NCBI GenBank assembly: GCA_020344215.1
Contig: CP070815.1
Span: forward strand, 837,838-873,229
Length of the DNA: 35,392 nt
From: Gemmatimonadota bacterium
GTDB taxonomy: Bacteria; Gemmatimonadota; Gemmatimonadetes; Palauibacterales; KS3-K002
Direction: 5' to 3'
This document shows, in pieces, positions 8,099 to 18,010 of this stretch. Position numbers and translations under genes: made by a program. Every line of letters starts with the position of its first letter. The first letter of the stretch is position 1. Below the pieces are notes generated by a model. That model did not search any database and was not told the DNA's origin. It worked only from the letters and a program-made list of their open reading frames with translations.

Positions 8099-8366
8099 CG
8101 CTACCCTCCTGTGGTTCGGTTGGGAACTGTCCGTCCGACTCGGTGATTGAAGTGACCTGGCTGCGGCGGGAGAGTTGTACAAGGGTCCTTCCCACAGACG
8201 GAGACGCCTAGTCCGGGGGCGTGCATTGCCGGCAGGATCCTTCAGGGTAGCGCGAACGCGGTCCGCTGTGCTGGCTGAAGGGTACGACGGGGGGCGAATG
8301 CGTGGCTAAGATGCCAAACTCGCGTACTGCGGTCAATGTCTAATGGGATAGCGGGGTCGGGCGGCG

Positions 8367-11300
8367 CTACGAGCTCGCCACCTGCCGAACCCGCAGATGC
8401 CGGTCTTTGGCGTAGCGGGACAGGACTTTGGCTGCCCGCCGGTCCTCGATCTGCTTGAGGGCCAGGGCGGCCGTGGCGCGCGTCTGCTCGTCCCAGCGTC
8501 GGCGGCGGAAGAGCCCCTTCCTCCGGCTGAGGACCCGGGCGAGGTGATCGATGCACGCGGACTGGCCCAGCTCGCCGAGCGCCTGGCAGCAGGCGACCGC
8601 TATCTTCGGGTCGTCCGTTTCCTCGAGGATGCCGGCAAGCGCATCCACTGCGGCGGCAGACCGGAGGTGTGCGAGGCTGCGAATCGCACCCTTCGCCACC
8701 GACGACTCCTCGGCACTGGCCAACGGCAGGATGACATCGATTAGAGAGTCGTTGTGCAGGCGCTCGAAGAGCCGGAACGCGGCACGCCTGATCTTCGGAC
8801 TCGCGTCCCCAAAGCTGAAGGCGAGCTCGCCACGCAGGTCGCGGGTCACCGTGTCGATGACTTCGAGGATCCTGAAGCGCTGCTCCACCGTCACCTCTGT
8901 AACCATCGCGCGCTTGAGTTGATCGCCGGCCTCGGGGCCCAGCTCGGCCAGCAGGCGGGCAGCCATCTGCCTGACCCGGTAGTCCTTCTCGTCTTTTATC
9001 GCCTCCACGAGCAGCGGGATGCTCGGGCGTCCCAGGCTCCCGATGACCTGCGCCGCCCGCTCCTGCCGCTCGGGCTGGCCCGATGTCAAGTCCTCCTTCA
9101 GAAGCTGCTGGGCCGTTGAGTCCAGGCGGCGGTCCAGGATCCTGGCCAGACCCTCGTGGCCACCGTGCGTGCGCTCGAGCGCCTCCTGCCTGCTCTTCAC
9201 CTCCATGAGGATCCGGCTGGCCGCCTGGTAGTCGGCGAAGTAGAGGGCACAATTCGCCATGCCGTAGAGTGCGGTGGCCAGCTCCTGCAGGACGCGCGGT
9301 TCCGTCTCGTTCTCGAGGGCGCCCAGCAGGTGGTCGACAGACAGCTCCGTGAGCTTGTGCTGTAGCCCGAGAATCAGGCCGTCGAGTAGCGCCCGACAGC
9401 CGAGCACGGTGATCTCGCGGTCACGCGGGTCTTGTTCCGGGAAGCCTTCGAACAAGCGTTTCAGAAGCCGCTGCATCAGCCTCTGCTCGCCTCTGACGAG
9501 CAGCTCCTTGCCGAACCTCGGCAGCGCGTCGCGCAGCGCCTCGGCCGGTTTCTCCAGCATCTGCTGTGCCAGCTCGGCCGTTTCCGATTCGTCCAGCTCC
9601 TCCTCTTCGACTTCGAATTCCACGGAGCCGAGCAGACTCTCGACCACACCCGCGGCGTAGTGCCGCTGGTTGAACGCGAGATGGGCGAGTCGCTTCTCTT
9701 TGGCGAAGTCCTCCCAGAAATAGGCGTCTGCGCCGGAGGCGGGAGGCTCCCGCAAGGCGTCGATGAAGGTGTGGAGCTCGGTCTGCGGAATGTTGGCGGA
9801 GAACGTGATGCTGGTGATTCCTGCCGAGTCTAACAGCTCGATAAGATTGCTCGCCAGCGGAGCGTACCCGGCCGTATCGACCTTCGCGCCGTTGACCAGC
9901 AGCGACCGATCGGCGCGTGCCAGAGTCAGCACCTGGCGGCGGCTCAAGACGCCCTGCAATGCCTCGTGCAGCTGTTCGAGCGAGCGGGCCACCGGCCTGC
10001 TCTCCATCGGGTACAGCCTGGCGTTCTGGGCTGCGCCTTGCAGGAGCCGGATGATCTTCGGGACGTGGGCCAGCTCCTGCGGTCCCAGCTCCTCTTCCTG
10101 GGCGACGGGTTGCCGTAACGCGACGCGGCCTTTCTTGCGGCGCAGCCGCGAGTAGCGCACCTGGCGCAACTCGATCGTCTCCAGCCTGTGCTCCAAGGAG
10201 AAGCTTCGCCAGAAGCCTTGGTGGATCGCCTCGGGCTTCAACGTCCCCAGCGCCATCAACAGCGCGCGAATCTCGTCCCGGGTCACTCCCCGCCGGAAGA
10301 TGATGCCCTGCAGCTCGAAGCGGGTGAGTAGCTTGAGGAACGAGTTGGCCAACATGTGGAAGCGTGAGACCTCCAGCCGCTGCCCGTTGGCCAGCAGGAC
10401 GCGCTGGGCCTGCGAGAGGTGTAGGCGCTCGTTCATGTCGAGGATCACCTCGAGCGCCTCGTGCACGTCGCGCAGCGCATCCGAGATCGTCTTGCTCTCC
10501 GGCGGATAGAGTTGGATGTTCCGCACTGCGGACATGAAGGTGCGCAGGACATAGGGGACGCGCGGTACGCTCTTCGGGTCGAGCCGCCGTTCCTCCTCCT
10601 CCTCGGTTTCCAGGGCCTCCGTCGTGTACTGCGCCGCCTCGTCGGCATCGAAGACGGACTTGCTGAAGTCGAGCTGGGCCTGCTCCCAGCGCCTGGCTTT
10701 CTCCTGATTGGCCGAGCGCTTGAAGTGGTAGGCGAGCAAGGATGCCGAGGGGAGCAGGCGCTTCTGATATAGGCCCTCCTGGTACGCGCCCACCTTTTCG
10801 TGTAACTCCTCGCGGCGCTTCCCCTCGATCGCACCGTAACTGATCTCCAACACCCGCTTCCCGAGGAAGCGCATGATCTCGTCGTTGACCTGGAAGTCGA
10901 GACTGACGAGCCCGAGCGCTTCGGCGCGGTCGAGGAACTCCAGAACTTTGCTCTCGTCCATCTCCGCGCTGCCGGTCAGTGTACTGAGCGACACGTCCTC
11001 GCCCATAGTCGAGGCGCGCTCGAGGAGCTCGCGCCCCTCCTCGTCGAGATCGGCGATCTTCTGCATGACGATCTCTTCTAGCGAGCGCGGCAAGTAGCCC
11101 TCTTCGATTTCCTCGACCACCCAGTCCTGGCCGATGAGACTGACCCTCCCGTCGTGCACCAGCTTGCGGATGATCTCGCCGAGGAACAGCGGGTTGCCCC
11201 CGGTGATGCGGGCCAGCTCCGACATGAAGCATTCGGGTGTTCTGAGGCGCGGGAATACCGTCTTCAGGTATTCCGAGATGGCCTCTTCGTTCAGCGGCTG

Positions 11301-12551
11301 CAGCGTCACCCTGCGGACCTCGAGCCCCGCTTGCTGCGCTGTGCAGAAGCGCTCGAGCGGAGAAGCGTCCTCTTCACCGCTGAGCTTCAGCAGTTCGGTC
11401 GACGAGCCGCAGACCAGCAGCGGGGCCTTCTTCCGCTGGGCGAGCACCCGGAGCAGGAGAAGTGTGGCCTCATCGGCTAAGTGGAGATCGTCGATGAGGA
11501 CAACCTGGGGACGGAAATCGGCGGCGCGCGGTAGGCATCCGGCCAGTGTAGCGAAGAGGCCCTGTCGTGCAGCGCCATCCCCCTCGCCGAGGCTGCCTAT
11601 CTCGTCTCCGAATTGCGGGAGGACGCGCGCCAGGAAGCCGACCTCCTCTTTGGACAGCTCTTTGATCAGCTCGAGCCCCTTGTCGTCCCGTTGGTTGAGC
11701 ATCGCCACGAGGATGCGGCTCGCCAGGTAGTAGGGGCGGTAGGCCTCCTTCTGGTCACCGCTCACTTTGACGGTGCAGAAGGTGTCGTCGCCTGCCAGAT
11801 TGCGGCGCACGGCTTCGACGAAGGTCGTCTTCCCCATGCCGGGTGCCGCCTCGACGACCAGGACGTGGTTCTCACCACGCGTGACATCCTGCAGCGCCTC
11901 GGACACGACGCTCATCTCCTCGTCGCGCCCGGCGATTCCCGTCGCCTTCAGACGATAGAGCGCCGTCTTCTGGAAGACCTTCTCGGGATCGACCTCGGAT
12001 GCGCTCGCCGATTGATTGCGCCCCGACTGCTTGGCATGGAACAGTGCCGTGTCGGCGGCCTGGAAAAGGCCCTTGGCGGTCGTGGCGTCTTCCGGCGCCG
12101 TGGCGAATCCGATGCTCAGGCTGATCGGCACGCTCAGGTCGGCGTCACGCAGCCGGAAGGGACGGTCGCGGCACCTCTGGAGGAGGCGGTCCCCCATCTC
12201 CCTGGCCTCCCTGCGGCTGGACTTGGGAAGCAGGAGCATGAACTCGTCGCCGCCGTAGCGGATCGGCAGGGCCTGCTCGCCGCCGACCTCTCTGAGCAGG
12301 GTGGCCATCCAGGTGAGCGCCTGGTCGCCGGTGTCGTGCCCGTGCTGATCGTTGATCTGCTTGAACTGGTCGAGGTCGATCATCAGCAGGGAGAGCGGAT
12401 AATCGTCGTCCCGCTCCCAGCGGACCTTGTGCTCCAGGTAGCTGAGCAGGAAGCGCCGGTTGTGGATACCGGTGAGCTCGTCCTCGAAGATCAGGCGCGA
12501 GGGGTCTTTGCCTATGTGCTCGAGGAGGTCGACGAGGTCCGTGTACTGCAT
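8367..12551 (-). CDS. GGDEF / P-loop ATPase / duplicated domain / HEAT-repeat signalling protein
   Basis: 1394 residues, no signal peptide or membrane helix, presumably cytoplasmic. Residues 20-180 are a GGDEF domain with intact RYGGDEF (98-104), so diguanylate cyclase activity is plausible. The inhibitory RxxD site expected just before it is absent. Residues 205-460 form a P-loop ATPase of the AAA_16/STAND type: Walker A APGMGKTT (236-243) and Walker B VLIDDLH (351-357), followed by a helical winged-helix-like part to about 640. Residues 670-770 and 835-935 are two copies of one domain: NIQLYPPES/NARLYPMES, then LLANG/LLVNG, and a closing ALLMAL/TFIDAL. From about 1150 to the end are HEAT-like helical repeats. 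It may link an ATP-driven switch to c-di-GMP output. Confidence 0.93.
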   Translation of the reverse strand: MQYTDLVDLLEHIGKDPSRLIFEDELTGIHNRRFLLSYLEHKVRWERDDDYPLSLLMIDLDQFKQINDQHGHDTGDQALTWMATLLREVGGEQALPIRYGGDEFMLLLPKSSRREAREMGDRLLQRCRDRPFRLRDADLSVPISLSIGFATAPEDATTAKGLFQAADTALFHAKQSGRNQSASASEVDPEKVFQKTALYRLKATGIAGRDEEMSVVSEALQDVTRGENHVLVVEAAPGMGKTTFVEAVRRNLAGDDTFCTVKVSGDQKEAYRPYYLASRILVAMLNQRDDKGLELIKELSKEEVGFLARVLPQFGDEIGSLGEGDGAARQGLFATLAGCLPRAADFRPQVVLIDDLHLADEATLLLLRVLAQRKKAPLLVCGSSTELLKLSGEEDASPLERFCTAQQAGLEVRRVTLQPLNEEAISEYLKTVFPRLRTPECFMSELARITGGNPLFLGEIIRKLVHDGRVSLIGQDWVVEEIEEGYLPRSLEEIVMQKIADLDEEGRELLERASTMGEDVSLSTLTGSAEMDESKVLEFLDRAEALGLVSLDFQVNDEIMRFLGKRVLEISYGAIEGKRREELHEKVGAYQEGLYQKRLLPSASLLAYHFKRSANQEKARRWEQAQLDFSKSVFDADEAAQYTTEALETEEEEERRLDPKSVPRVPYVLRTFMSAVRNIQLYPPESKTISDALRDVHEALEVILDMNERLHLSQAQRVLLANGQRLEVSRFHMLANSFLKLLTRFELQGIIFRRGVTRDEIRALLMALGTLKPEAIHQGFWRSFSLEHRLETIELRQVRYSRLRRKKGRVALRQPVAQEEELGPQELAHVPKIIRLLQGAAQNARLYPMESRPVARSLEQLHEALQGVLSRRQVLTLARADRSLLVNGAKVDTAGYAPLASNLIELLDSAGITSITFSANIPQTELHTFIDALREPPASGADAYFWEDFAKEKRLAHLAFNQRHYAAGVVESLLGSVEFEVEEEELDESETAELAQQMLEKPAEALRDALPRFGKELLVRGEQRLMQRLLKRLFEGFPEQDPRDREITVLGCRALLDGLILGLQHKLTELSVDHLLGALENETEPRVLQELATALYGMANCALYFADYQAASRILMEVKSRQEALERTHGGHEGLARILDRRLDSTAQQLLKEDLTSGQPERQERAAQVIGSLGRPSIPLLVEAIKDEKDYRVRQMAARLLAELGPEAGDQLKRAMVTEVTVEQRFRILEVIDTVTRDLRGELAFSFGDASPKIRRAAFRLFERLHNDSLIDVILPLASAEESSVAKGAIRSLAHLRSAAAVDALAGILEETDDPKIAVACCQALGELGQSACIDHLARVLSRRKGLFRRRRWDEQTRATAALALKQIEDRRAAKVLSRYAKDRHLRVRQVASS

Positions 12552-12730
12552 CTAGGCTAGGCTCTCCGCTGGCTGAGCGCTCTCTATCATTTCGCTTTCC
12601 CCACTTTGGCCGATACGTCGGCGGGGCTGTCCTTGGACAGGTCTGCGAGCAGGCTCTTGTCGTCCGTGCCGAAGTGGGGGAGGGACAGGGTGTCCGGGAG
12701 GCTGGGTCCCGGCCGCCTGACCGGTCTAAC

Positions 12731-12759
12731 AAATTAGAAAACACCGACTTGCAGCGCAA
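12731..12759 (-). promoter_or_regulatory. Candidate promoter of the GGDEF/ATPase/HEAT gene
   Basis: Read on the minus strand: TTGCGC (12759-12754), a 17-base spacer and TAATTT (12736-12731). This predicts transcription starting near 12724 and a leader of about 170 bases before the ATG at 12551. The surrounding bases are the most AT-rich part of this intergenic region. Sequence prediction only. Confidence 0.4.
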
Positions 12760-12838
12760 TCGTCGCCGTTTGAGCACCTTGACACTTCCCCGGCCGTACG
12801 TTCCCTTGCGCGGGTGATGACCCAACACGGCAGGTAGC

Positions 12839-14581
12839 GTGAAAGACACGACCGTCGGCGGGCTATTCTCGAGGACCTGGCGCGATTTCCGGCTGGGTTT
12901 CGTGCATTTCCTGGCTTACGACCTCGCCGTCAAGGTGGTCGGTGCGGCCATCGTGGTGCCGGTCTCGAGTTGGGCGGTGACCCTGGCACTCGGCTTCGCC
13001 GGCCAGATCGGTCTCATCGCTATGGCCTCCCGAGCGCTCACCGGGGGGCGCGTCTCGGCGCTCGAGGCGCTTCGGATCACGGCCAGGAAACTCCCGACGC
13101 TCTTGGGGCTCGGAGCGCTGCAGGCCGCGCTTTACTGCATGGCACTGGCGCCGTTTGCCGCGCTCGCCGGCATCGCCTACCTGCTGATCCCGCTGCGCCA
13201 CGACATCAACTACATCATCACCGCCCGGCCTCCGGTCTTCTGGGCGATGGCTGCGATCGCTGCGGTTCTGCTCGCCGGCGCTGCGGTCGCTTATCTGACG
13301 CTCTACCTCCGCTGGGTCTTCTCCGTGCCGGCGCTCTTGTTCGATGGCGCCGGCCCATTCGGCGCGTTGCGGCGCAGCGCTCGGCTGATACGCGGCTCGT
13401 GGCGGCGCGTCGGAATCGTACTCTTGGCGTGGGGGCTGGTCCTGGTAGTCGGGCCGCTCATCTTGACTCGGCTGCTCGATCTAAGCGCGGAGTCGGTTCT
13501 GACGAGGCTCGGGACGGACCTCGGGCCGGTGATCGGCGCGGTCGTCCTTCTCGTGGTCGTATATGCGTTGGCGATGGAGACCGTGACGCTGGTCGGGCTG
13601 TCGGTCAACGGCCTGCTGATAACTCATCTGTACTATCGCTTGCGAGCCGAGCGCGGTACGACACTGCCTGAGCTCCCGACCGCCCGGGCCGGACCTCGGG
13701 TCGTGCGCTTGGGGAGGTGGCCAAAGGGCCGGCTGGTGGCCGCTGCCGCCGCGGTCGGTCTGGCGATCGCGGCTGTGTCGACGTATGCGGCGCTCGGGCG
13801 ACTCGAGTTGGACCGGCAGGTGGCTGTGACAGCCCACCGCGGTAGCTCGAAGCGTGCGCCGGAGAATACACTGAGCGGTATCGAGGCGGCCATCGAGGAC
13901 GGTGCGGAGTACGCCGAGATCGATGTGCAGGAGACGGCCGACGGTGTCATCGTCCTGCTGCACGACGAGGACCTCATGCGTGTCGCCGGCGTCGACCGGA
14001 AAATCTGGCACATCACCCATGCGGAGCTGGCCGACGTGGACGTGGGAGGTTTGTTCGCGCCGCACTTCGCAGGGGAGCGGCTACCGACTTTGCGCGAGGC
14101 CATCGCTGTGGCCCGGGGCCGCATCAAGCTGAACATCGAGCTCAAGTTCAACGGGCACAACGTGGCGCTCGCCGAGCGCGTGGTCGAGATCCTCGAAGAT
14201 GAAGGTTTCACAACCGCGGCGCTGGTCAGCTCGCTGAGGCGGGATGGTCTGCTGAAGGTTAGAGCGTTGAACCCGTCTCTGCAGACGGGCTACATGATCT
14301 ACCAGGCCCGCGGCGACGTAGCGCGGCTCGACGTGGACTTCCTGAGCCTGAGCAAGCGGCTCGTCACCCGGGATCTCGTGAGATCGGTTCAGGGGGCCGG
14401 GAAAGAGGTCCATGTCTGGACGGTCGACGACCCGCGGCGGATGTCCGCCCTGATCGACCTCGGGGTCGACAACATCACCACCAACGAGCCGGCAGCGCTG
14501 CGCGCTGTAATCGAGGCGCGCATGGCCCTAAGCGACGCGGAGAAACTGGTTCTGGCCTTCGGGAACTGGTTGCGCGAATGA
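12839..14581 (+). CDS. Membrane-anchored glycerophosphodiester phosphodiesterase
   Basis: 580 residues. The first 270 form a polytopic membrane domain (about six hydrophobic helices between residues 25 and 265) like the GPDPase membrane domain, and another helix lies near 298-320. The catalytic GDPD TIM-barrel follows. TAHRGSSKRAPENTL gives His333, Arg334 and Glu342; AEIDVQETADG gives Glu360 and Asp362; LLHDEDL gives His375. These are the metal- and acid-base residues of GDPD enzymes, which hydrolyse glycerophosphodiesters to glycerol-3-phosphate and an alcohol. The single helix before the barrel suggests the catalytic part faces outside the cytoplasm. The start is GTG with AGGTAG upstream. 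Substrates could be deacylated lipids or polymer head groups. Confidence 0.92.
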   Translation: MKDTTVGGLFSRTWRDFRLGFVHFLAYDLAVKVVGAAIVVPVSSWAVTLALGFAGQIGLIAMASRALTGGRVSALEALRITARKLPTLLGLGALQAALYCMALAPFAALAGIAYLLIPLRHDINYIITARPPVFWAMAAIAAVLLAGAAVAYLTLYLRWVFSVPALLFDGAGPFGALRRSARLIRGSWRRVGIVLLAWGLVLVVGPLILTRLLDLSAESVLTRLGTDLGPVIGAVVLLVVVYALAMETVTLVGLSVNGLLITHLYYRLRAERGTTLPELPTARAGPRVVRLGRWPKGRLVAAAAAVGLAIAAVSTYAALGRLELDRQVAVTAHRGSSKRAPENTLSGIEAAIEDGAEYAEIDVQETADGVIVLLHDEDLMRVAGVDRKIWHITHAELADVDVGGLFAPHFAGERLPTLREAIAVARGRIKLNIELKFNGHNVALAERVVEILEDEGFTTAALVSSLRRDGLLKVRALNPSLQTGYMIYQARGDVARLDVDFLSLSKRLVTRDLVRSVQGAGKEVHVWTVDDPRRMSALIDLGVDNITTNEPAALRAVIEARMALSDAEKLVLAFGNWLRE

Positions 14582-14701
14582 GGCGGGGCCGGCGGGCCGG
14601 GGAGCGGCACATCCGCTGAAGCGCTCCGTCTTCCGGCCGGCGGTGCGCTGCCTTAATTTGCCGCGAATCGGGACGAGATCGTAGACCTCGGAAGAAGAGC
14701 C

Positions 14702-15703
14702 ATGGCCATCGATCTGCGGAATCGGAGCTTCCTCACCCTCGAGGACTATACCCGCGAGGAGATCGTCTATCTTCTCGACCTCGCGAAGGAGCTGAAGGCG
14801 GCGAAGCAGAAGGGCAAGGAAGAGCAACGTCTGAAGGGCAAGAACCTAGCCCTGATCTTCGAGAAGACATCGACGCGGACGCGTTGCGCCTTCGAGGTGG
14901 CGGCGTACGACCAGGGTGCGCACGTAACCTATCTCGGACCCACCGGGACCCAGATCGGCCACAAAGAGTCGATGAAAGACACGGCCCGCGTCCTCGGCCG
15001 CATGTACGACGGCGTCGAGTACCGCGGCTTCGGCCAGCGCATAGTCCAGGAGCTGGCCGCGTACGCCGGGGTCCCCGTCTGGAACGGGCTCACCGACGAG
15101 TATCACCCGACCCAGGCCGTCGCCGACGTCATGACGATGCTCGAGCACACCGACAAGCCGCTCGAGGACATCGCGTTCTGCTACCTCGGCGATACCCGCA
15201 ACAACGTGGCGAACTCGCTCCTCGTTTGCGGCTCGAAGCTTGGCATGGACGTCAGACTGGCGGGCCCCAAGGAGCTCTGGCCCGCCGAGCAGTTGCTCGA
15301 ACGCTGCCGGGCCAACGCCGAGGCGAGCGGCGCGAAGATCCTGGTGACAGAGAGTGTCAAAGACGGCGTCAAGGACGCTGACTTTCTCTATACCGACGTC
15401 TGGCTCTCTATGGGCGAGCCGGAGGAAAAGTGGGCGGAGCGGATCAAGCTGCTCAAGCCCTACCGGATCGACACGGATGTGCTGGAGCTCACCCGCGTCC
15501 CCTCGGTGAAGTGCCTACACTGCCTTCCCGCATTCCACAATCGCCAGACCGCGGTGGGCGAGCAGATCTACCAGAAGTTCGGCCTGGACGGGATGGAGAT
15601 GAGCGAGGACGTCTTCGAGTCGGAGCACTCCATCGTCTTCGACCAGGCCGAGAACCGCATGCACACGGCCAAGGCCATATTGGTCGCCACCCTCGGCGCC
15701 TGA
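14702..15703 (+). CDS. argF: Ornithine carbamoyltransferase
   Basis: 333 residues. It joins carbamoyl phosphate and ornithine to give citrulline in arginine synthesis; the reverse direction serves the arginine deiminase pathway. Carbamoyl-phosphate binding STRTR is at 57-61, HPTQ at 135-138, the ornithine-specific SMG loop at 236-238 and HCLPAFH at 273-279. The length and sequence style match the long 333-residue forms, which include catabolic ArcB enzymes. No other arginine gene is nearby, so direction cannot be decided from context. The ATG has GGAAGAAG upstream. A TAATTT hexamer at 14654-14659 might be its -10 box, but no good -35 box accompanies it. Confidence 0.96.
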   Translation: MAIDLRNRSFLTLEDYTREEIVYLLDLAKELKAAKQKGKEEQRLKGKNLALIFEKTSTRTRCAFEVAAYDQGAHVTYLGPTGTQIGHKESMKDTARVLGRMYDGVEYRGFGQRIVQELAAYAGVPVWNGLTDEYHPTQAVADVMTMLEHTDKPLEDIAFCYLGDTRNNVANSLLVCGSKLGMDVRLAGPKELWPAEQLLERCRANAEASGAKILVTESVKDGVKDADFLYTDVWLSMGEPEEKWAERIKLLKPYRIDTDVLELTRVPSVKCLHCLPAFHNRQTAVGEQIYQKFGLDGMEMSEDVFESEHSIVFDQAENRMHTAKAILVATLGA

Positions 15704-15748
15704 GCCGCGTCGTTGACAGATCGATGATAGCTCGCCCCCACCATCCTC

Positions 15749-15802
15749 CTCGCACTCCTGCTCGTAATCGTAATCGTACTCGGACTCGGACTCGGACTCA
15801 AA
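15749..15802 (+). repeat. Hexanucleotide array A, nine units
   Basis: Nine consecutive hexamers with consensus (C/A)TCG(T/G)A: CTCGCA, CTCCTG, CTCGTA, ATCGTA, ATCGTA, CTCGGA three times, then CTCAAA. Total 54 bp. The last unit overlaps the stop codon of the efflux-pump remnant. Array B (26313-26366) has the same consensus, orientation and unit number. Confidence 0.85.
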
Positions 15803-15947
15803 CCTCGGCGGCTGCCGCGGCGACCTCGCCCTTCGCCTTCCGCCTGAACAGCTTCGCCCAACCCTGCTCGACCGCCGCGTAGAGCACCGGGATGAAGAAC
15901 ACGCCGAGGATCGTGTAGATCAGCATCCCACCGAACACCGCCGTGCC
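15798..15947 (-). pseudogene. C-terminal remnant of an RND (AcrB/HAE1) efflux transporter
   Basis: Read on the minus strand in the frame starting at 15947, this gives GTAVFGGMLIYTILGVFFIP followed by VLYAAVEQGWAKLF and a Lys/Arg-rich tail to a TGA at 15800-15798. This matches the last transmembrane helix and tail of RND transporters (E. coli AcrB has GTGVMGGM and FFVPVF at the same place). Only about 49 of roughly 1040 residues remain and there is no start codon. It sits directly behind an OprM-type N-terminus in a different frame, so it is a deletion remnant. Confidence 0.82.
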
Positions 15948-15949
15948 CT

Positions 15950-16029
15950 ACCTCGGGCTCGACATAGTCCGGGCCGACCTTGCAGGCGGTCAGGAGCAGG
16001 CCAAGGCAGAGCAGTGTGAGCCTGCGCAT
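15950..16029 (-). pseudogene. N-terminal remnant of an OprM/NodT-type outer-membrane efflux lipoprotein
   Basis: The ATG at 16029 follows a GAGGAAGGG ribosome site. The translation begins MRRLTLLCLGLLLTAC, a lipoprotein signal with Cys16 in the lipobox, followed by KVGPDYVEPEV, the signature start of OprM/NodT efflux channels (C.VGPDY..P). Homology stops after 27 residues, where the RND transporter remnant begins in another frame. The frame from this ATG stays open for 153 codons through array A into antisense argF, so a short chimeric lipoprotein could in principle be made. Confidence 0.8.
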
Positions 16030-16138
16030 TGTACACCCTTCCTCTCGGGATCGGAGCGTAATAACCCCGTCGCGCCAGCGGTCTCGGCTGAGTTCGCCAC
16101 GCCTGCGGCGCGTCGACAGGTAGTCCGTGTAGAATGAG

Positions 16139-16228
16139 GCCTAGAAATGACAACCTCGACATATAAGGCAAGTCAGCCCGCCGCGGTTCCCGACGTTGAC
16201 ACGGCCCTTCATCTGTTGTTTTCTAGGC
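16139..16228. repeat. Inverted repeat in the region upstream of pckA
   Basis: GCCTAGAAATGACAAC at 16139-16154 is the inverse of GTTGTTTTCTAGGC at 16215-16228, with a 2-base gap in the second arm, separated by 60 bp. The right arm overlaps the candidate pckA -10 region. The left arm, read on the minus strand, contains TTGTCA upstream of the OprM remnant. It could be a pair of operator sites in a divergent control region. Confidence 0.5.
16196..16224 (+). promoter_or_regulatory. Candidate promoter of pckA
   Basis: A perfect TTGACA at 16196-16201, a 17-base spacer, then TTTTCT at 16219-16224, a weak -10 box. Transcription would start near 16231, about 53 bases before the ATG. The -10 region overlaps the right arm of the inverted repeat, which would allow repressor control. 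Confidence 0.45.
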
Positions 16229-16283
16229 GTTCGTGAGGATCCTGACGACCTAGCGTCTCACTTGACGATTGGGGGTAGCAGCT

Positions 16284-17891
<1,608 letters not shown>

Positions 17892-18010
17892 GCGGCGAGA
17901 GGACAGTCGGCGGTAAACGGCGGACGGTGATCGAGGATTCGCGGAACGGCGATTCCAAGCTACCGGTCACTGACTTCTGATCACCGATCACTGGACCACG
18001 GAGCTTAGGA

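Noticed and set aside
9421..11232. Very long open frame (603 codons) on the minus strand inside the GGDEF/ATPase gene
   Set aside because: It is an out-of-frame shadow in GC-rich DNA; its translation is dominated by Arg, Gly, Ala and Pro, with no domain, and it overlaps a clearly real gene on the same strand.
12779..12784. Perfect TTGACA upstream of the glycerophosphodiesterase gene
   Set aside because: No acceptable -10 box at 16-18 bases; the best hexamer (TACGTT) is only 12 bases away.
17892..18010. Imperfect repeats of GGTCACTGA/GATCACTGG between pckA and nhaA
   Set aside because: Units are too degenerate and irregular to call an array or an operator; they may be decayed low-complexity sequence.
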